Source: an uncultured Clostridia bacterium
Lineage (GTDB): Bacteria > Bacillota > Clostridia > Oscillospirales > Acutalibacteraceae
Direction of reading: 5' to 3'
Assembly (NCBI GenBank): GCA_946405565.1
Contig: CAMJHU010000041.1
Location: 1 to 9,407 of the forward strand
Length of the DNA stretch: 9,407 nt
The notes under the pieces were generated by a model. That model did not search any database. It was given only the letters and a program-made list of their open reading frames with translations, and was not told the DNA's origin. Position numbers and translations under genes: made by a program. Shown here piece after piece: positions 1-6,186 of this stretch. Position 1 is the first letter of the stretch. Every line of letters begins with the position of its first letter.

Positions 1-338
1 AATATTGCGTGTAGTACCGACATGAACGCTGAGGCAACGGTTGTTCTCACCAGTTCCGTAAAACCGGCAAACCGCCACATGGTTTTATAAAGCCTGAAAA
101 ACCAGAATACCACCGCACTTACCAGCGCGTACACGGTGATAAATCGTCGGTACGGCATGAAATAAACCTCAGGGATACGGGAAAATACAAAGTCAAATCT
201 TCCCCATAAAGCAGCAAAATAGGCAATATGAATCGAAACGATATCATAGATGACCAAAAAACACGCCAGAATCTGCCAGTGTTCCATCCTTCTGATTTTC
301 CGATGGATGCTTTTGGCTGCTTTTTTTACATTATTCAT
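1..338 (-). CDS. N-terminal part of a membrane-anchored CapD/EpsC-like polysaccharide biosynthesis protein (NDP-sugar dehydratase/epimerase family), partial
   Basis: An open frame reads leftwards from ATG at 338 and leaves the window after 112 codons. The start has a strong ribosome binding site, GGAGGAG at 349-355, 10 bases upstream. The visible protein has a basic first 20 residues, then membrane segments at about 21-45 and 66-83 and the start of a third from about 98. Between the last two lies the motif LYKTMWRFAGFTEL (83-96). Basic N-terminus, short hydrophobic helices and an LYr.lWRyas.dEl-like motif are what I know from the membrane domain of CapD/EpsC/WbpM-type nucleotide-sugar 4,6-dehydratases, which act in capsule, exopolysaccharide or glycan synthesis. 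The catalytic Rossmann domain would lie outside the window, so the exact reaction cannot be assigned. The gene looks more AT-rich than its neighbours, which is common for surface-polysaccharide genes. It has its own promoter (412-440). Confidence 0.72.
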   Translation of the reverse strand, partial: MNNVKKAAKSIHRKIRRMEHWQILACFLVIYDIVSIHIAYFAALWGRFDFVFSRIPEVYFMPYRRFITVYALVSAVVFWFFRLYKTMWRFAGFTELVRTTVASAFMSVLHAI

Positions 339-411
339 GTATCACAAACTCCTCCAACGTCACATTTTTAAACCTCTTGAACCCCATGATATGTCAGATA
401 GATTAAGTATT

Positions 412-440
412 ATCTTAGCATAACGGGGATACCTTGTCAA
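412..440 (-). promoter_or_regulatory. Sigma-A-type promoter of the polysaccharide gene
   Basis: On the minus strand TTGACA (435-440) is followed after exactly 17 bases by TAAGAT (412-417). Transcription should start near 405, giving a leader of about 67 bases before the ATG at 338. The rest of the 200-base gap between this gene and trpA (339-538) shows no gene and no convincing terminator for the trpBA transcript, so some read-through from trpA into the polysaccharide gene is possible. Confidence 0.75.
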
Positions 441-538
441 TAGGACACACTGAAAATGATTATGCGCGGGGGATGAAGATTATTGTGAAATCTGCTCAGT
501 ACTTAGGAATTAATTGACAAATCAGAAATATGATTCCG

Positions 539-1321
539 TCAGATTGATGCGTGAATGACCGCATCCTTCATCTGTTTGACATACGCTCCGACGTATCCGG
601 GCGCGTCTTTACCGTATTGCTCCAGCAGCCTGACGATGGCGGAGCCGACAATCGCGCCGTCCGAGAGCGCCGCCATACGGGCTGCCTGTTCCGGGTTGGA
701 AATGCCGAAGCCGATGGCGCAGGGAATGTCTGTGTTCTTCCGGACCACTTCCACAATGGCGGCAAGGTCGGTTGTGATTTCACTGCGCATACCCGTCACG
801 CCGAGGCTTGAAACAATATAGAGAAAGCCCTCTGCTTCGCGCGCGATCATGGCGATACGGTTTTCAGAGGTGGGTGCAATGAGCGAAATCAAATCCACGC
901 CATATTGATGACACAGCGGCAGGAATTCTTCCTTCTCCTCAAACGGCAGATCGGGCAGTATCAGACCGTCAATGCCGATGTCCCGGCAAGTGCTGATAAA
1001 CCGTTCCGCGCCGTAGGAAAACACGACATTGGCATAGGTCATAAAGACCATGGGAACGGTTACGTCACGCCGCAGTTCCCGCACCAGCTCAAATATCTTG
1101 TCCGTGGTAACTCCGCCGCGCAGCGCACGGAGACTGGCGCCCTGAATCACCGGTCCTTCGGCGGTAGGGTCTGAAAACGGAATGCCCAGCTCGATCAAAT
1201 CCGCGCCGTTCTCAACGGCGGCACGCACCACGGCGGCAGTGGTCTCCAAATCGGGATCACCGCAGGTGATGAAGGGGATAAATGCCTTTCCCCTCTCGAA
1301 TGCTTTTGCGATATTACTCAT
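539..1321 (-). CDS. trpA: Tryptophan synthase alpha subunit
   Basis: TrpA cleaves indole-3-glycerol phosphate to indole and glyceraldehyde 3-phosphate in the cytoplasm and passes indole through a tunnel to TrpB. The 260-residue product is of normal family length. The start (MSNIAKAFERGKAFIPF) was chosen because it matches the usual TrpA N-terminus and has GGAGG at 1328-1332, 6 bases upstream; the frame stays open further upstream but that extension lies inside trpB. Visible motifs are FITCGDPD (17-24), ELGIPFSDP (44-52, with the catalytic Glu at 44), IQGASLRAL (59-67) and, near the C-terminus, the phosphate-binding GFGIS and GSAIV segments. The residue equivalent to the second catalytic acid (Asp60 of Salmonella) is Glu55 here, in SDPTAEGPVIQ. 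The start codon overlaps the end of trpB by 8 bases, so translation is probably coupled. It ends in UGA. Confidence 0.97.
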   Translation of the reverse strand: MSNIAKAFERGKAFIPFITCGDPDLETTAAVVRAAVENGADLIELGIPFSDPTAEGPVIQGASLRALRGGVTTDKIFELVRELRRDVTVPMVFMTYANVVFSYGAERFISTCRDIGIDGLILPDLPFEEKEEFLPLCHQYGVDLISLIAPTSENRIAMIAREAEGFLYIVSSLGVTGMRSEITTDLAAIVEVVRKNTDIPCAIGFGISNPEQAARMAALSDGAIVGSAIVRLLEQYGKDAPGYVGAYVKQMKDAVIHASI

Positions 1322-2504
1322 AAAGATCCTCCCCTCTATAACGGGCAATCGCGGCACAATCCTTGTCGCCGCGCCCGGAAACCGTGATGACGATACACTT
1401 GTCTTTGCCGAGTGTCGGCGCCAGCCGCATGGCGTGCGCCACGGCGTGTGCCGATTCAATGGCGGGAATGATTCCCTCCGTGCGGGCGAGGTATTCAAAG
1501 GCGCAGACCGCCTCTTCGTCCGTGACAGGAACATACTCCGCGCGTCCGATATCGTGGAGATAAGCGTGTTCTGGTCCCACGCCCGGATAGTCCAGTCCGG
1601 CGGATATCGAATAGACCGGCGCGATCTGCCCGTATTCGTCCTGACAGAAATAGGACTTCATACCGTGGAAAATACCCACTTTGCCCGTGGCGACGGTGGC
1701 AGCGGTTTCAAAGGTGTCCACCCCGCGTCCAGCGGCTTCACAGCCGATCAGACGCACGTCCTTGTCCTCGATGAAGTGGTAAAAGCTGCCGATGGCATTG
1801 GAACCGCCACCCACACAGGCAATCACCGCATCCGGCAGCCGCCCTTCTTTTTCCAGCATCTGCGCCTTGATTTCCCGCGAGATGACCGCCTGAAAATCCC
1901 GCACAATCGTGGGAAAAGGATGAGGTCCCATGACGGAGCCAAGACAGTAGTGCGTATCGTCAATCCGGTTCGTCCACTCGCGCATGGCTTCGGAGACAGC
2001 GTCCTTGAGCGTGGCGGTGCCGCTGGTCACGGGAATGACCTCCGCGCCGAGCAGCCGCATCCGATAGACATTGAGCGCCTGACGGACGGTGTCCTCCCTG
2101 CCCATGAACACCACGCATTCCATCCCCATGAGGGCAGCGGCTGTCGCGGTAGCGACGCCGTGCTGTCCCGCGCCGGTTTCGGCAATCAGACGGGTCTTCC
2201 CCATCTTTTTGGCAAGCAACGCCTGTCCCAGCACATTGTTGATCTTGTGGGCGCCGGTATGGTTCAGGTCCTCCCGCTTGAGATAGATTTTCGCGCCGCC
2301 CAGATCGGCGGTCATTTTGGCGGCGTAATACAGCCGCGACGGTCTGCCCGCGTATTCGTTGAGCAGTTCGGTCAGTTCCCGGTTGAAAGCGGGGTCCTCC
2401 TTATAATGCTGATAGGCTTCGTCCAATTCGATGACGGCATTCATCAGCGTTTCGGGGATGTACTGTCCGCCATGTATACCGAAGCGTCCGTTAGGATTGG
2501 TCAT
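1314..2504 (-). CDS. trpB: Tryptophan synthase beta subunit
   Basis: TrpB is the pyridoxal-phosphate enzyme that condenses indole with L-serine to give tryptophan. It works in the alpha2-beta2 complex with TrpA. The 396-residue product is standard length for the TrpB1 type. The family landmarks are all present: GRFGIHGGQYIPETL (6-20), the PLP lysine in HTGAHKINN (Lys87), the catalytic glutamate in AETGAGQHG (Glu109), the cofactor-phosphate loop GGGSNAIG, and SGRGDKD near the end (Ser376). The start at 2504 is preferred over an upstream ATG at 2594 because it has AAGGAAG (2511-2517) 6 bases away, and because the longer frame would run back through the leader terminator. Expression should be controlled by the T-box leader upstream. 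It is the first gene of a trpB-trpA operon. Confidence 0.98.
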   Translation of the reverse strand: MTNPNGRFGIHGGQYIPETLMNAVIELDEAYQHYKEDPAFNRELTELLNEYAGRPSRLYYAAKMTADLGGAKIYLKREDLNHTGAHKINNVLGQALLAKKMGKTRLIAETGAGQHGVATATAAALMGMECVVFMGREDTVRQALNVYRMRLLGAEVIPVTSGTATLKDAVSEAMREWTNRIDDTHYCLGSVMGPHPFPTIVRDFQAVISREIKAQMLEKEGRLPDAVIACVGGGSNAIGSFYHFIEDKDVRLIGCEAAGRGVDTFETAATVATGKVGIFHGMKSYFCQDEYGQIAPVYSISAGLDYPGVGPEHAYLHDIGRAEYVPVTDEEAVCAFEYLARTEGIIPAIESAHAVAHAMRLAPTLGKDKCIVITVSGRGDKDCAAIARYRGEDLYE

Positions 2505-2555
2505 GACAATCTTCCTTTCTTTGTTTAATAACGAAAAAATCCGTGCGAAAAGCAT

Positions 2556-2596
2556 AAAAAAACCCTGACAAAAGAATATAAACTCTTCTGTCAAGG
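2556..2596 (-). terminator. T-box leader terminator (attenuator) of trpBA
   Basis: The transcript can form a 14-bp stem, CCUUGACAGAAGAG pairing with UUCUUUUGUCAGGG including a few G-U pairs. It has a 6-base loop and is followed by seven U residues. Its first six bases (CCUUGA, 2591-2596) are also the 3' strand of the antiterminator, so the two structures exclude each other. Confidence 0.92.
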
Positions 2597-2874
2597 ACGA
2601 ATACTGTGAAAAACAAAACGATTCGCGGTGCCACCTTGATTCACGGCAGTACGCCGTGCGCTTGACGGGATACCATCATATCCCCGACCCATAACGCCGG
2701 TCTCAGCGTCGCAGCATACTCCCCGTCAATTCCTGATGAAACAACCAGTTTCCCTGCGCCCTCAGCGATCCATTTGACGATTGGTTTCTTGCCTGATTCT
2801 CAGCTGCGCAGGCTCTCTGTAAAGGCTTGATCGCCGTTATCTCCGCTTCAACGGTTTCCGTTCATTCAGTTTTA
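2556..2874 (-). promoter_or_regulatory. Tryptophan T-box riboswitch leader of trpBA
   Basis: This leader of about 320 bases senses uncharged tRNA-Trp and allows transcription of trpBA when tryptophan is scarce. The conserved T-box AAGGUGGCACCGCGAAU is at 2621-2637. Its bulge reads UGGC, and the C can pair with G73 of bacterial tRNA-Trp. The antiterminator is visible: UCAAGG (2634-2639) pairs with CCUUGA (2591-2596), and GCGAAU (2621-2626) with AUUCGU (2597-2602). Stem III is a perfect 6-bp hairpin, CACGGC/GCCGUG, at 2642-2658. In Stem I the AGAGAG and GCUGAGAA elements are followed by the specifier UGG (2770-2772) and then A. CGGCGA upstream pairs with UCGCUG just after the specifier. Both the specifier and the discriminator-pairing base therefore indicate tRNA-Trp. 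Exact Stem I and II boundaries are by eye only. Confidence 0.95.
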
Positions 2875-2879
2875 TGGGG

Positions 2880-2908
2880 ATTATACCATCTGAATAGCTG
2901 GTTGTCAA
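2880..2908 (-). promoter_or_regulatory. Consensus sigma-A promoter of the trpBA T-box leader
   Basis: TTGACA (2903-2908) and TATAAT (2880-2885) on the minus strand are separated by exactly 17 bases, a perfect consensus match. Transcription should start around 2873-2874, just ahead of the T-box leader. No operator for a Trp repressor is evident, so control is probably by attenuation alone. Confidence 0.93.
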
Positions 2909-2960
2909 GCAAAAACGGCAGTCTTCACAGATTATTTAAAAACAGGTGTCCCATAAGGTA

Positions 2961-2966
2961 TATAAT
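2961..2966 (+). promoter_or_regulatory. Probable -10 box of the aldo/keto reductase promoter
   Basis: A perfect TATAAT lies 42 bases upstream of the reductase start codon, in the gap between two divergent genes where a promoter is expected. No good -35 hexamer sits at 16-18 bases; the AT-rich TTTAAA at 2935-2940 is the nearest and is 20 bases away. The promoter is therefore weak, activator-dependent or not this one. Confidence 0.4.
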
Positions 2967-3007
2967 ACAACGTGATGATTCATCCATGATTCGGAGGTAG
3001 TAATCCA

Positions 3008-3946
3008 ATGGAATACATTCTCAACGAAAAAACCATGACCACCTGCATGATCGGCACATGGGCATGGGGCTCCGGCTCCAACGGCGGAAAAATGATCTTC
3101 GGACAGTCTTACGACCGTCAGCAATTGACAGAGACCTTCCAGGCGGCTTACGCCGCGGGCTTCACCTTCTGGGACACGGCGGAAGTCTACGGTATGGGTA
3201 CGTCGGAACAGCTTCTCGGCTCTCTGATCAAGGACAAACCCGTCACACTTTCCACCAAGCATTTCCCCAACAAAACCTACAAGCTGGGCGAATGCCGTGC
3301 CGCGCTGGAAGCCAGTCTCAAACGGTTGGGAGTGGACTGTCTCGATCTCTACTGGCTGCATTCCCCGCTGAACCTCAAAGAAAACATGAAAGAACTTGCC
3401 GAATGTCAGCAGGCGGGACTCGTCAAAGCCATCGGTCTTTCCAACGGCAGCGCCGCCCAGATTGCGCTGGCGGATGAAGTACTCCGCCAAAACGGCTCCC
3501 GTCTCGCCGCTGTGCAGAATCATTACAGTCTGCTGGCAATGGAGCGCGAAGCCGAGGCGCTGCAATATTGTCGTGACAACGGCATTCTGTTTTTCGGCTA
3601 TATGATTCTTGAACAAGGCGCTCTGTCCGGACATTATGACGCCAAGCACCACTTCAAAAAGCTCTCCATGCGAGGTCTGGCGTTCGGCAAGGGAAAATTC
3701 AAAAAAATTCAGCCGCTCATCGACTGTATACGAGAACTGGCTGCCCGATACGGCGTGGATTCTTCCCAGATTCCCATCGCGTGGGCGGTTGCCAAAGGCG
3801 TGATTCCCATCGTCGGACTGACCAAGCCCGCACACGCTTCGTCACTCAACGACGGTCTGACCCTGACGCTTTCTTCGGATGAAACCGCCAAGCTGGAAGC
3901 GCTGGCGCTCGCCTCGGGCGTCACCTGCAAGGGTATCTGGGAATAG
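3008..3946 (+). CDS. Aldo/keto reductase family oxidoreductase
   Basis: A 312-residue cytoplasmic NAD(P)H-dependent reductase of the (alpha/beta)8-barrel AKR family, which interconverts carbonyls and alcohols. The whole AKR catalytic tetrad is visible: Asp56 and Tyr61 in FWDTAEVYGMG, Lys84 in LSTKHFP, and His118 in DLYWLHSP. Further family features are KAIGLSNGS (AKR signature region), the VQNHYSLL strand, and IPIVGLTKP near the C-terminus, which forms part of the cofactor phosphate site. Length is typical. The start at 3008 has GGAGG (2993-2997) 10 bases upstream. The gene stands alone, divergent from the trpBA T-box promoter, and ends in UAG just before a strong hairpin terminator. The substrate cannot be deduced; general AKRs of this group have broad or unknown substrates, and nothing links it to tryptophan synthesis except position. 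Confidence 0.93.
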   Translation: MEYILNEKTMTTCMIGTWAWGSGSNGGKMIFGQSYDRQQLTETFQAAYAAGFTFWDTAEVYGMGTSEQLLGSLIKDKPVTLSTKHFPNKTYKLGECRAALEASLKRLGVDCLDLYWLHSPLNLKENMKELAECQQAGLVKAIGLSNGSAAQIALADEVLRQNGSRLAAVQNHYSLLAMEREAEALQYCRDNGILFFGYMILEQGALSGHYDAKHHFKKLSMRGLAFGKGKFKKIQPLIDCIRELAARYGVDSSQIPIAWAVAKGVIPIVGLTKPAHASSLNDGLTLTLSSDETAKLEALALASGVTCKGIWE

Positions 3947-3974
3947 TTTTTTCTACAACCGGCAACAAGACAAA

Positions 3975-4011
3975 CCCGAATCATTTCGCTGATAAAGCGG
4001 AATGATTCGGG
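3975..4011. terminator. Bidirectional rho-independent terminator between convergent transcripts
   Basis: A 16-bp stem (3975-3990 with 3996-4011, starting CCCGAATCATT and containing one T-G mismatch that can wobble in RNA) closes a 5-base loop. On the plus strand it is followed by a T-rich tract (CTTTTCTTTC and a further run of six T), giving a good terminator for the aldo/keto reductase. On the minus strand it lies 10 bases past the acetyltransferase stop and is followed by the poorer tract TTTGTCTTG, so it may terminate the queH transcript less efficiently. Confidence 0.9.
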
Positions 4012-4020
4012 CTTTTCTTT

Positions 4021-4899
4021 CTATTTTTTCCAATAAAAGGAAAACCGCTTGTCCATTTGAAAGCCGAGCTTCTGATAAAACATCATATCCGAAAGCACAT
4101 AGGCTGTCTTTGCACCGAGCGCCGCGGCGCGGTTCAGCGCTTCGGAGACAACCGCCTTTGCCACGCCTTGTCCGCGATAGGACGGAATCACACAGACCGG
4201 CTCCACATAGGCATAGTCGGTGGCGGGATGATACCATACGCAGCAGTAACCCGCTTTTTCCCCGGCAGAGTTGACCGCTGCCACGCTCAATCGGGGGTTG
4301 AAATGCCGGCGAATCTGCGGGACAATGGGTTCCGCAGATTCAAACGCCGCGCGGTCGGTGCCGTGATCGAATCCCTGCCACAGCAGCCATTGGAAATCAT
4401 AGGCTTCTATGGCGGGATTGAGTTCCGCGAAGGTCAGTCCTTCGGGCAGAGAAGTCGTCAGACCACCGTCAAGCGTCAGTCGCAGCATCGTTTCCGAGCC
4501 GTCGGTCGGCACCAGTCCTGCGCGGCACACCGCTTCGATTTCGCTGGCGCAGTCGTCACAGACAGCCAGTCCGAATTCCTCCCCGTCGCGAAGTTCCCGG
4601 CAGGCATAGGTGAGTATTTTGGGATACAGTTCTTCGTATTCCGGCAGCGCGCCGCAAAATCCCTCGCCGAAATACATATCATAGATCGCCGCGCCTACCA
4701 CTTTCTCTTGGTCTTTCCAAAGACCGATAGCGCCTATCTGATCCCTGTGAAATGCGGGATGTTCCATCATCCACTCGAATCTTGCCCAGTTTCAATGAAT
4801 ATGGTTGCGGTCCTGTCGGTTGCGTTCGATCAGAAAGTCACAGACCGCCTCATAATCCCCGTCAGTGTAATTCTGAAAAGTGATGCCAGTCATATCCAT
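4021..4899 (-). CDS. GNAT family N-acetyltransferase, frame interrupted by an in-frame UGA at codon 36 (possible pseudogene)
   Basis: The C-terminal part shows an acetyl-CoA-binding GNAT fold: VEPVCVIPSYRGQGVA, with the RGQG pyrophosphate loop at residues 242-245 of the full frame, then AYVLSDMMFYQKLGF. The preceding half resembles a second, degenerate GNAT lobe. Acetyl group acceptor is unknown. The natural start is probably ATG at 4899, 1 base after the queH stop, with GGAGGAG in the right place. From there the frame has 292 codons, but codon 36 (4792-4794) is UGA, within HIH-stop-NWARFEWMMEHP. As I remember relatives, they read approximately HINWNWARFEWM, so the stop replaces a tryptophan (UGG to UGA). 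The longest uninterrupted part runs from ATG at 4770 (249 residues) but has only a weak ribosome binding site. Either the gene is inactivated, a shorter protein is made, or the base is an error. It follows queH in one transcript. Confidence 0.85.
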
Positions 4900-4900
4900 T

Positions 4901-5554
4901 TCACTCCTCCGTGCCTCTTTTTTCGAGACGCTTTTTTTCCGCCGCTATCTTTGAATAGACGCAGCCGCAGTAATCCTGCCGGTAAAGTCCGTACTGCGCC
5001 GAAAGTTCAATCGAACGTTTGTAGCCGTTCTTTTTCTTGAAGTCGGAGTACAGATAGCTTACCCCGTATCGCTCCGACAGTTTCCGTCCGATGGCGTTGA
5101 GCTTGTCGGCGTTTTTGTAGGGACTGACGCTGAGCGTGGTGGTGAAGTAATCGTAATGCCCTTCGGCGGCAATCCTCGCCGATTCCTCCAGCCGGAGGGT
5201 GTAGCATCGGAAGCACCGCTCTCCCCCCTCCGGCAAATCTTCCAGTCCCTTGGCAATGGCAAAGAACTCGCTGCTGTCATACCGTCCCTCCATGAGCCGG
5301 ACAGGGTGCGGATAGGGCGCTTCGGCAATCAGCCGTTTCAGCTCCGCCACCCGCTTGTCATACTCCGCGGCGGGCGTGATATTGGGATTGTAATACAGTA
5401 CCGTGATGTCAAAGTAATTGGTCAGGTATTCCAATACATAGCTGCTGCACGGCGCACAGCAGCTATGCAACAGCAGCCGCGGGGTTTTTCCCGCATTCGC
5501 CTCAATCTCCCGTTCGCACAGAAGCTGGTAGTTGATTTTGTTTGTGTGGTTCAA
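4901..5554 (-). CDS. queH: Epoxyqueuosine reductase QueH (DUF208 family)
   Basis: QueH reduces epoxyqueuosine to queuosine in the wobble position of tRNAs with GUN anticodons, replacing the unrelated cobalamin enzyme QueG. The family cysteines are all visible: adjacent Cys32-Cys33 and Cys36 in LHSCCAPCSSYVLEYL, Cys114 and Cys117 in ERCFRCYTLRLEE, and Cys196 and Cys198 in QDYCGCVYS. They serve as metal/iron-sulfur ligands and redox centres in characterised members. I place the start at TTG 5554 (217 residues) because GGAAGGGAAGG (5561-5571) sits 6 bases upstream and the product then begins NHTNKINYQ, close to the usual QueH start. Longer in-frame ATG starts at 5644 and 5602 overlap or precede the promoter at 5577-5605 and are unlikely. 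It ends in UGA, 1 base before the acetyltransferase start, and no other queuosine gene is in the window. Confidence 0.92.
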   Translation of the reverse strand: MNHTNKINYQLLCEREIEANAGKTPRLLLHSCCAPCSSYVLEYLTNYFDITVLYYNPNITPAAEYDKRVAELKRLIAEAPYPHPVRLMEGRYDSSEFFAIAKGLEDLPEGGERCFRCYTLRLEESARIAAEGHYDYFTTTLSVSPYKNADKLNAIGRKLSERYGVSYLYSDFKKKNGYKRSIELSAQYGLYRQDYCGCVYSKIAAEKKRLEKRGTEE

Positions 5555-5576
5555 CGCAATCCTTCCCTTCCAATGT

Positions 5577-5605
5577 ATTCTATCATATCTTTCATCAAAC
5601 ATCAA
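5577..5605 (-). promoter_or_regulatory. Promoter of the queH-acetyltransferase operon
   Basis: TTGATG (5600-5605) and TAGAAT (5577-5582) on the minus strand are 17 bases apart. Transcription would start near 5570, leaving a leader of under 20 bases that begins almost at the queH ribosome binding site. This placement supports the TTG start of queH over the upstream ATG codons. No terminator or riboswitch fits in so short a leader. Confidence 0.65.
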
Positions 5606-5656
5606 CTCCCTCTCCCCTACGCCGTAAAAAAATTGACCGTCCATTCAAAATTTCTC

Positions 5657-5685
5657 TTGACAAACGCCGGAAGCGGGTGTAAGAT
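5657..5685 (+). promoter_or_regulatory. Consensus sigma-A promoter of the ytrA-like operon
   Basis: TTGACA (5657-5662) is followed after 17 bases by TAAGAT (5680-5685), with transcription expected at about 5692. It is divergent from the queH promoter, with roughly 50 bases between the two -35 boxes. Confidence 0.85.
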
Positions 5686-5690
5686 ATATG

Positions 5691-5711
5691 TGTACTAATC
5701 GACATAATACA
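5691..5711 (+). promoter_or_regulatory. Inverted-repeat operator, probably for the GntR/YtrA-like repressor
   Basis: The sequence has the form TGTAcTA-N7-TAaTACA, symmetric except for one position in each half. It begins 5 bases after the -10 box and so covers the transcription start. A repressor bound there would block initiation. Known YtrA-type regulators bind palindromes in their own promoters, and the regulator gene starts 41 bases downstream, so autorepression is the simplest reading. Confidence 0.6.
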
Positions 5712-5752
5712 GTTATGGAGCATAGTTCAGAAAACACAATGGAGGTGATGGA

Positions 5753-6124
5753 ATGTTCACCATCGATAATCTCTGCGGCGTTCCCGTGTATGAACAAATC
5801 GTCCGGCAGACCGAGACGTTCATCCTGAGAGGAATTCTGCCGCCCGACGCGCCAATGCCGTCCGTGCGGGCAGTGGCAACCCAAATCGCCGCCAATCCCA
5901 ACACCATTCAGAAGGCTTACACCAACCTGCTGTCCCGCGGGCTGATTTACGCCGCGCCGGGCAAGGGCGGCTTTGTCAGCGCCGAGGCAAAAGGGATTCT
6001 GCGTGCCGAGCTGGAAAAACAGCTCGATACCGTCGAGCGGCTCGCGGCGCAGTTTGCCAGCGCGGGCATCGACAAACAGGCGGTTTTACAGGCAGTCGAA
6101 CGGGGGGATTCCGGAAAGAGTTAA
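5753..6124 (+). CDS. GntR family transcriptional regulator, YtrA-like
   Basis: A 123-residue DNA-binding protein consisting of an N-terminal GntR winged helix-turn-helix domain (about residues 8-78) and a short helical tail for dimerisation, with no large effector domain. This is the YtrA subfamily layout. The helix-turn-helix reads PVYEQIVRQTETFILRGIL, MPSVRAVATQIAANPNTIQK and AYTNLLSRGLIYAAPGKG, with the wing glycines present and FVS following. The start has GGAGGTGAT (5741-5749), with GGAGG 7 bases upstream of the ATG. It is the first gene of an operon with an ABC ATPase and a membrane protein, the usual setting of YtrA regulators, which repress their own ABC operon until an inducer, often a cell-wall-active antibiotic, appears. 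The inducer here is unknown. The matching operator is probably 5691-5711. Confidence 0.93.
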   Translation: MFTIDNLCGVPVYEQIVRQTETFILRGILPPDAPMPSVRAVATQIAANPNTIQKAYTNLLSRGLIYAAPGKGGFVSAEAKGILRAELEKQLDTVERLAAQFASAGIDKQAVLQAVERGDSGKS

Positions 6125-6186
6125 AGGGTACGATTGCGCAAACGTCTTGACAATGAATTTCACGGAAAGGATTGACGAATGATAAA

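Noticed and set aside
401..421. Imperfect inverted repeat AGATAAT..TTAATCT over the -10 box of the polysaccharide promoter
   Set aside because: Only about half of the paired positions match and the region is simply AT-rich, so an operator cannot be supported.
514..534. TTGACA followed by TATGAT on the plus strand after the trpA stop
   Set aside because: The two hexamers are only 9 bases apart, and the strand downstream carries no gene, so this is not a working promoter.
1182..2528. 448-codon plus-strand frame over trpA and trpB
   Set aside because: It is antisense to an unmistakable trpB-trpA pair carrying all catalytic residues; low-complexity composition indicates a shadow frame.
4780..4794. 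Selenocysteine at the in-frame UGA
   Set aside because: The position resembles a tryptophan, not a cysteine, in relatives, and no clear stem-loop follows the UGA within the distance of a bacterial SECIS element.
4057..5040. 327-codon plus-strand frame over the acetyltransferase and queH
   Set aside because: It is antisense to two genes with recognised motifs and runs through their junction; no ribosome binding site or domain supports it.
6147..6175. TTGACA between the GntR gene and the ABC ATPase gene
   Set aside because: No -10 hexamer lies at 16-18 bases; the short gap is better explained by a single operon transcript.
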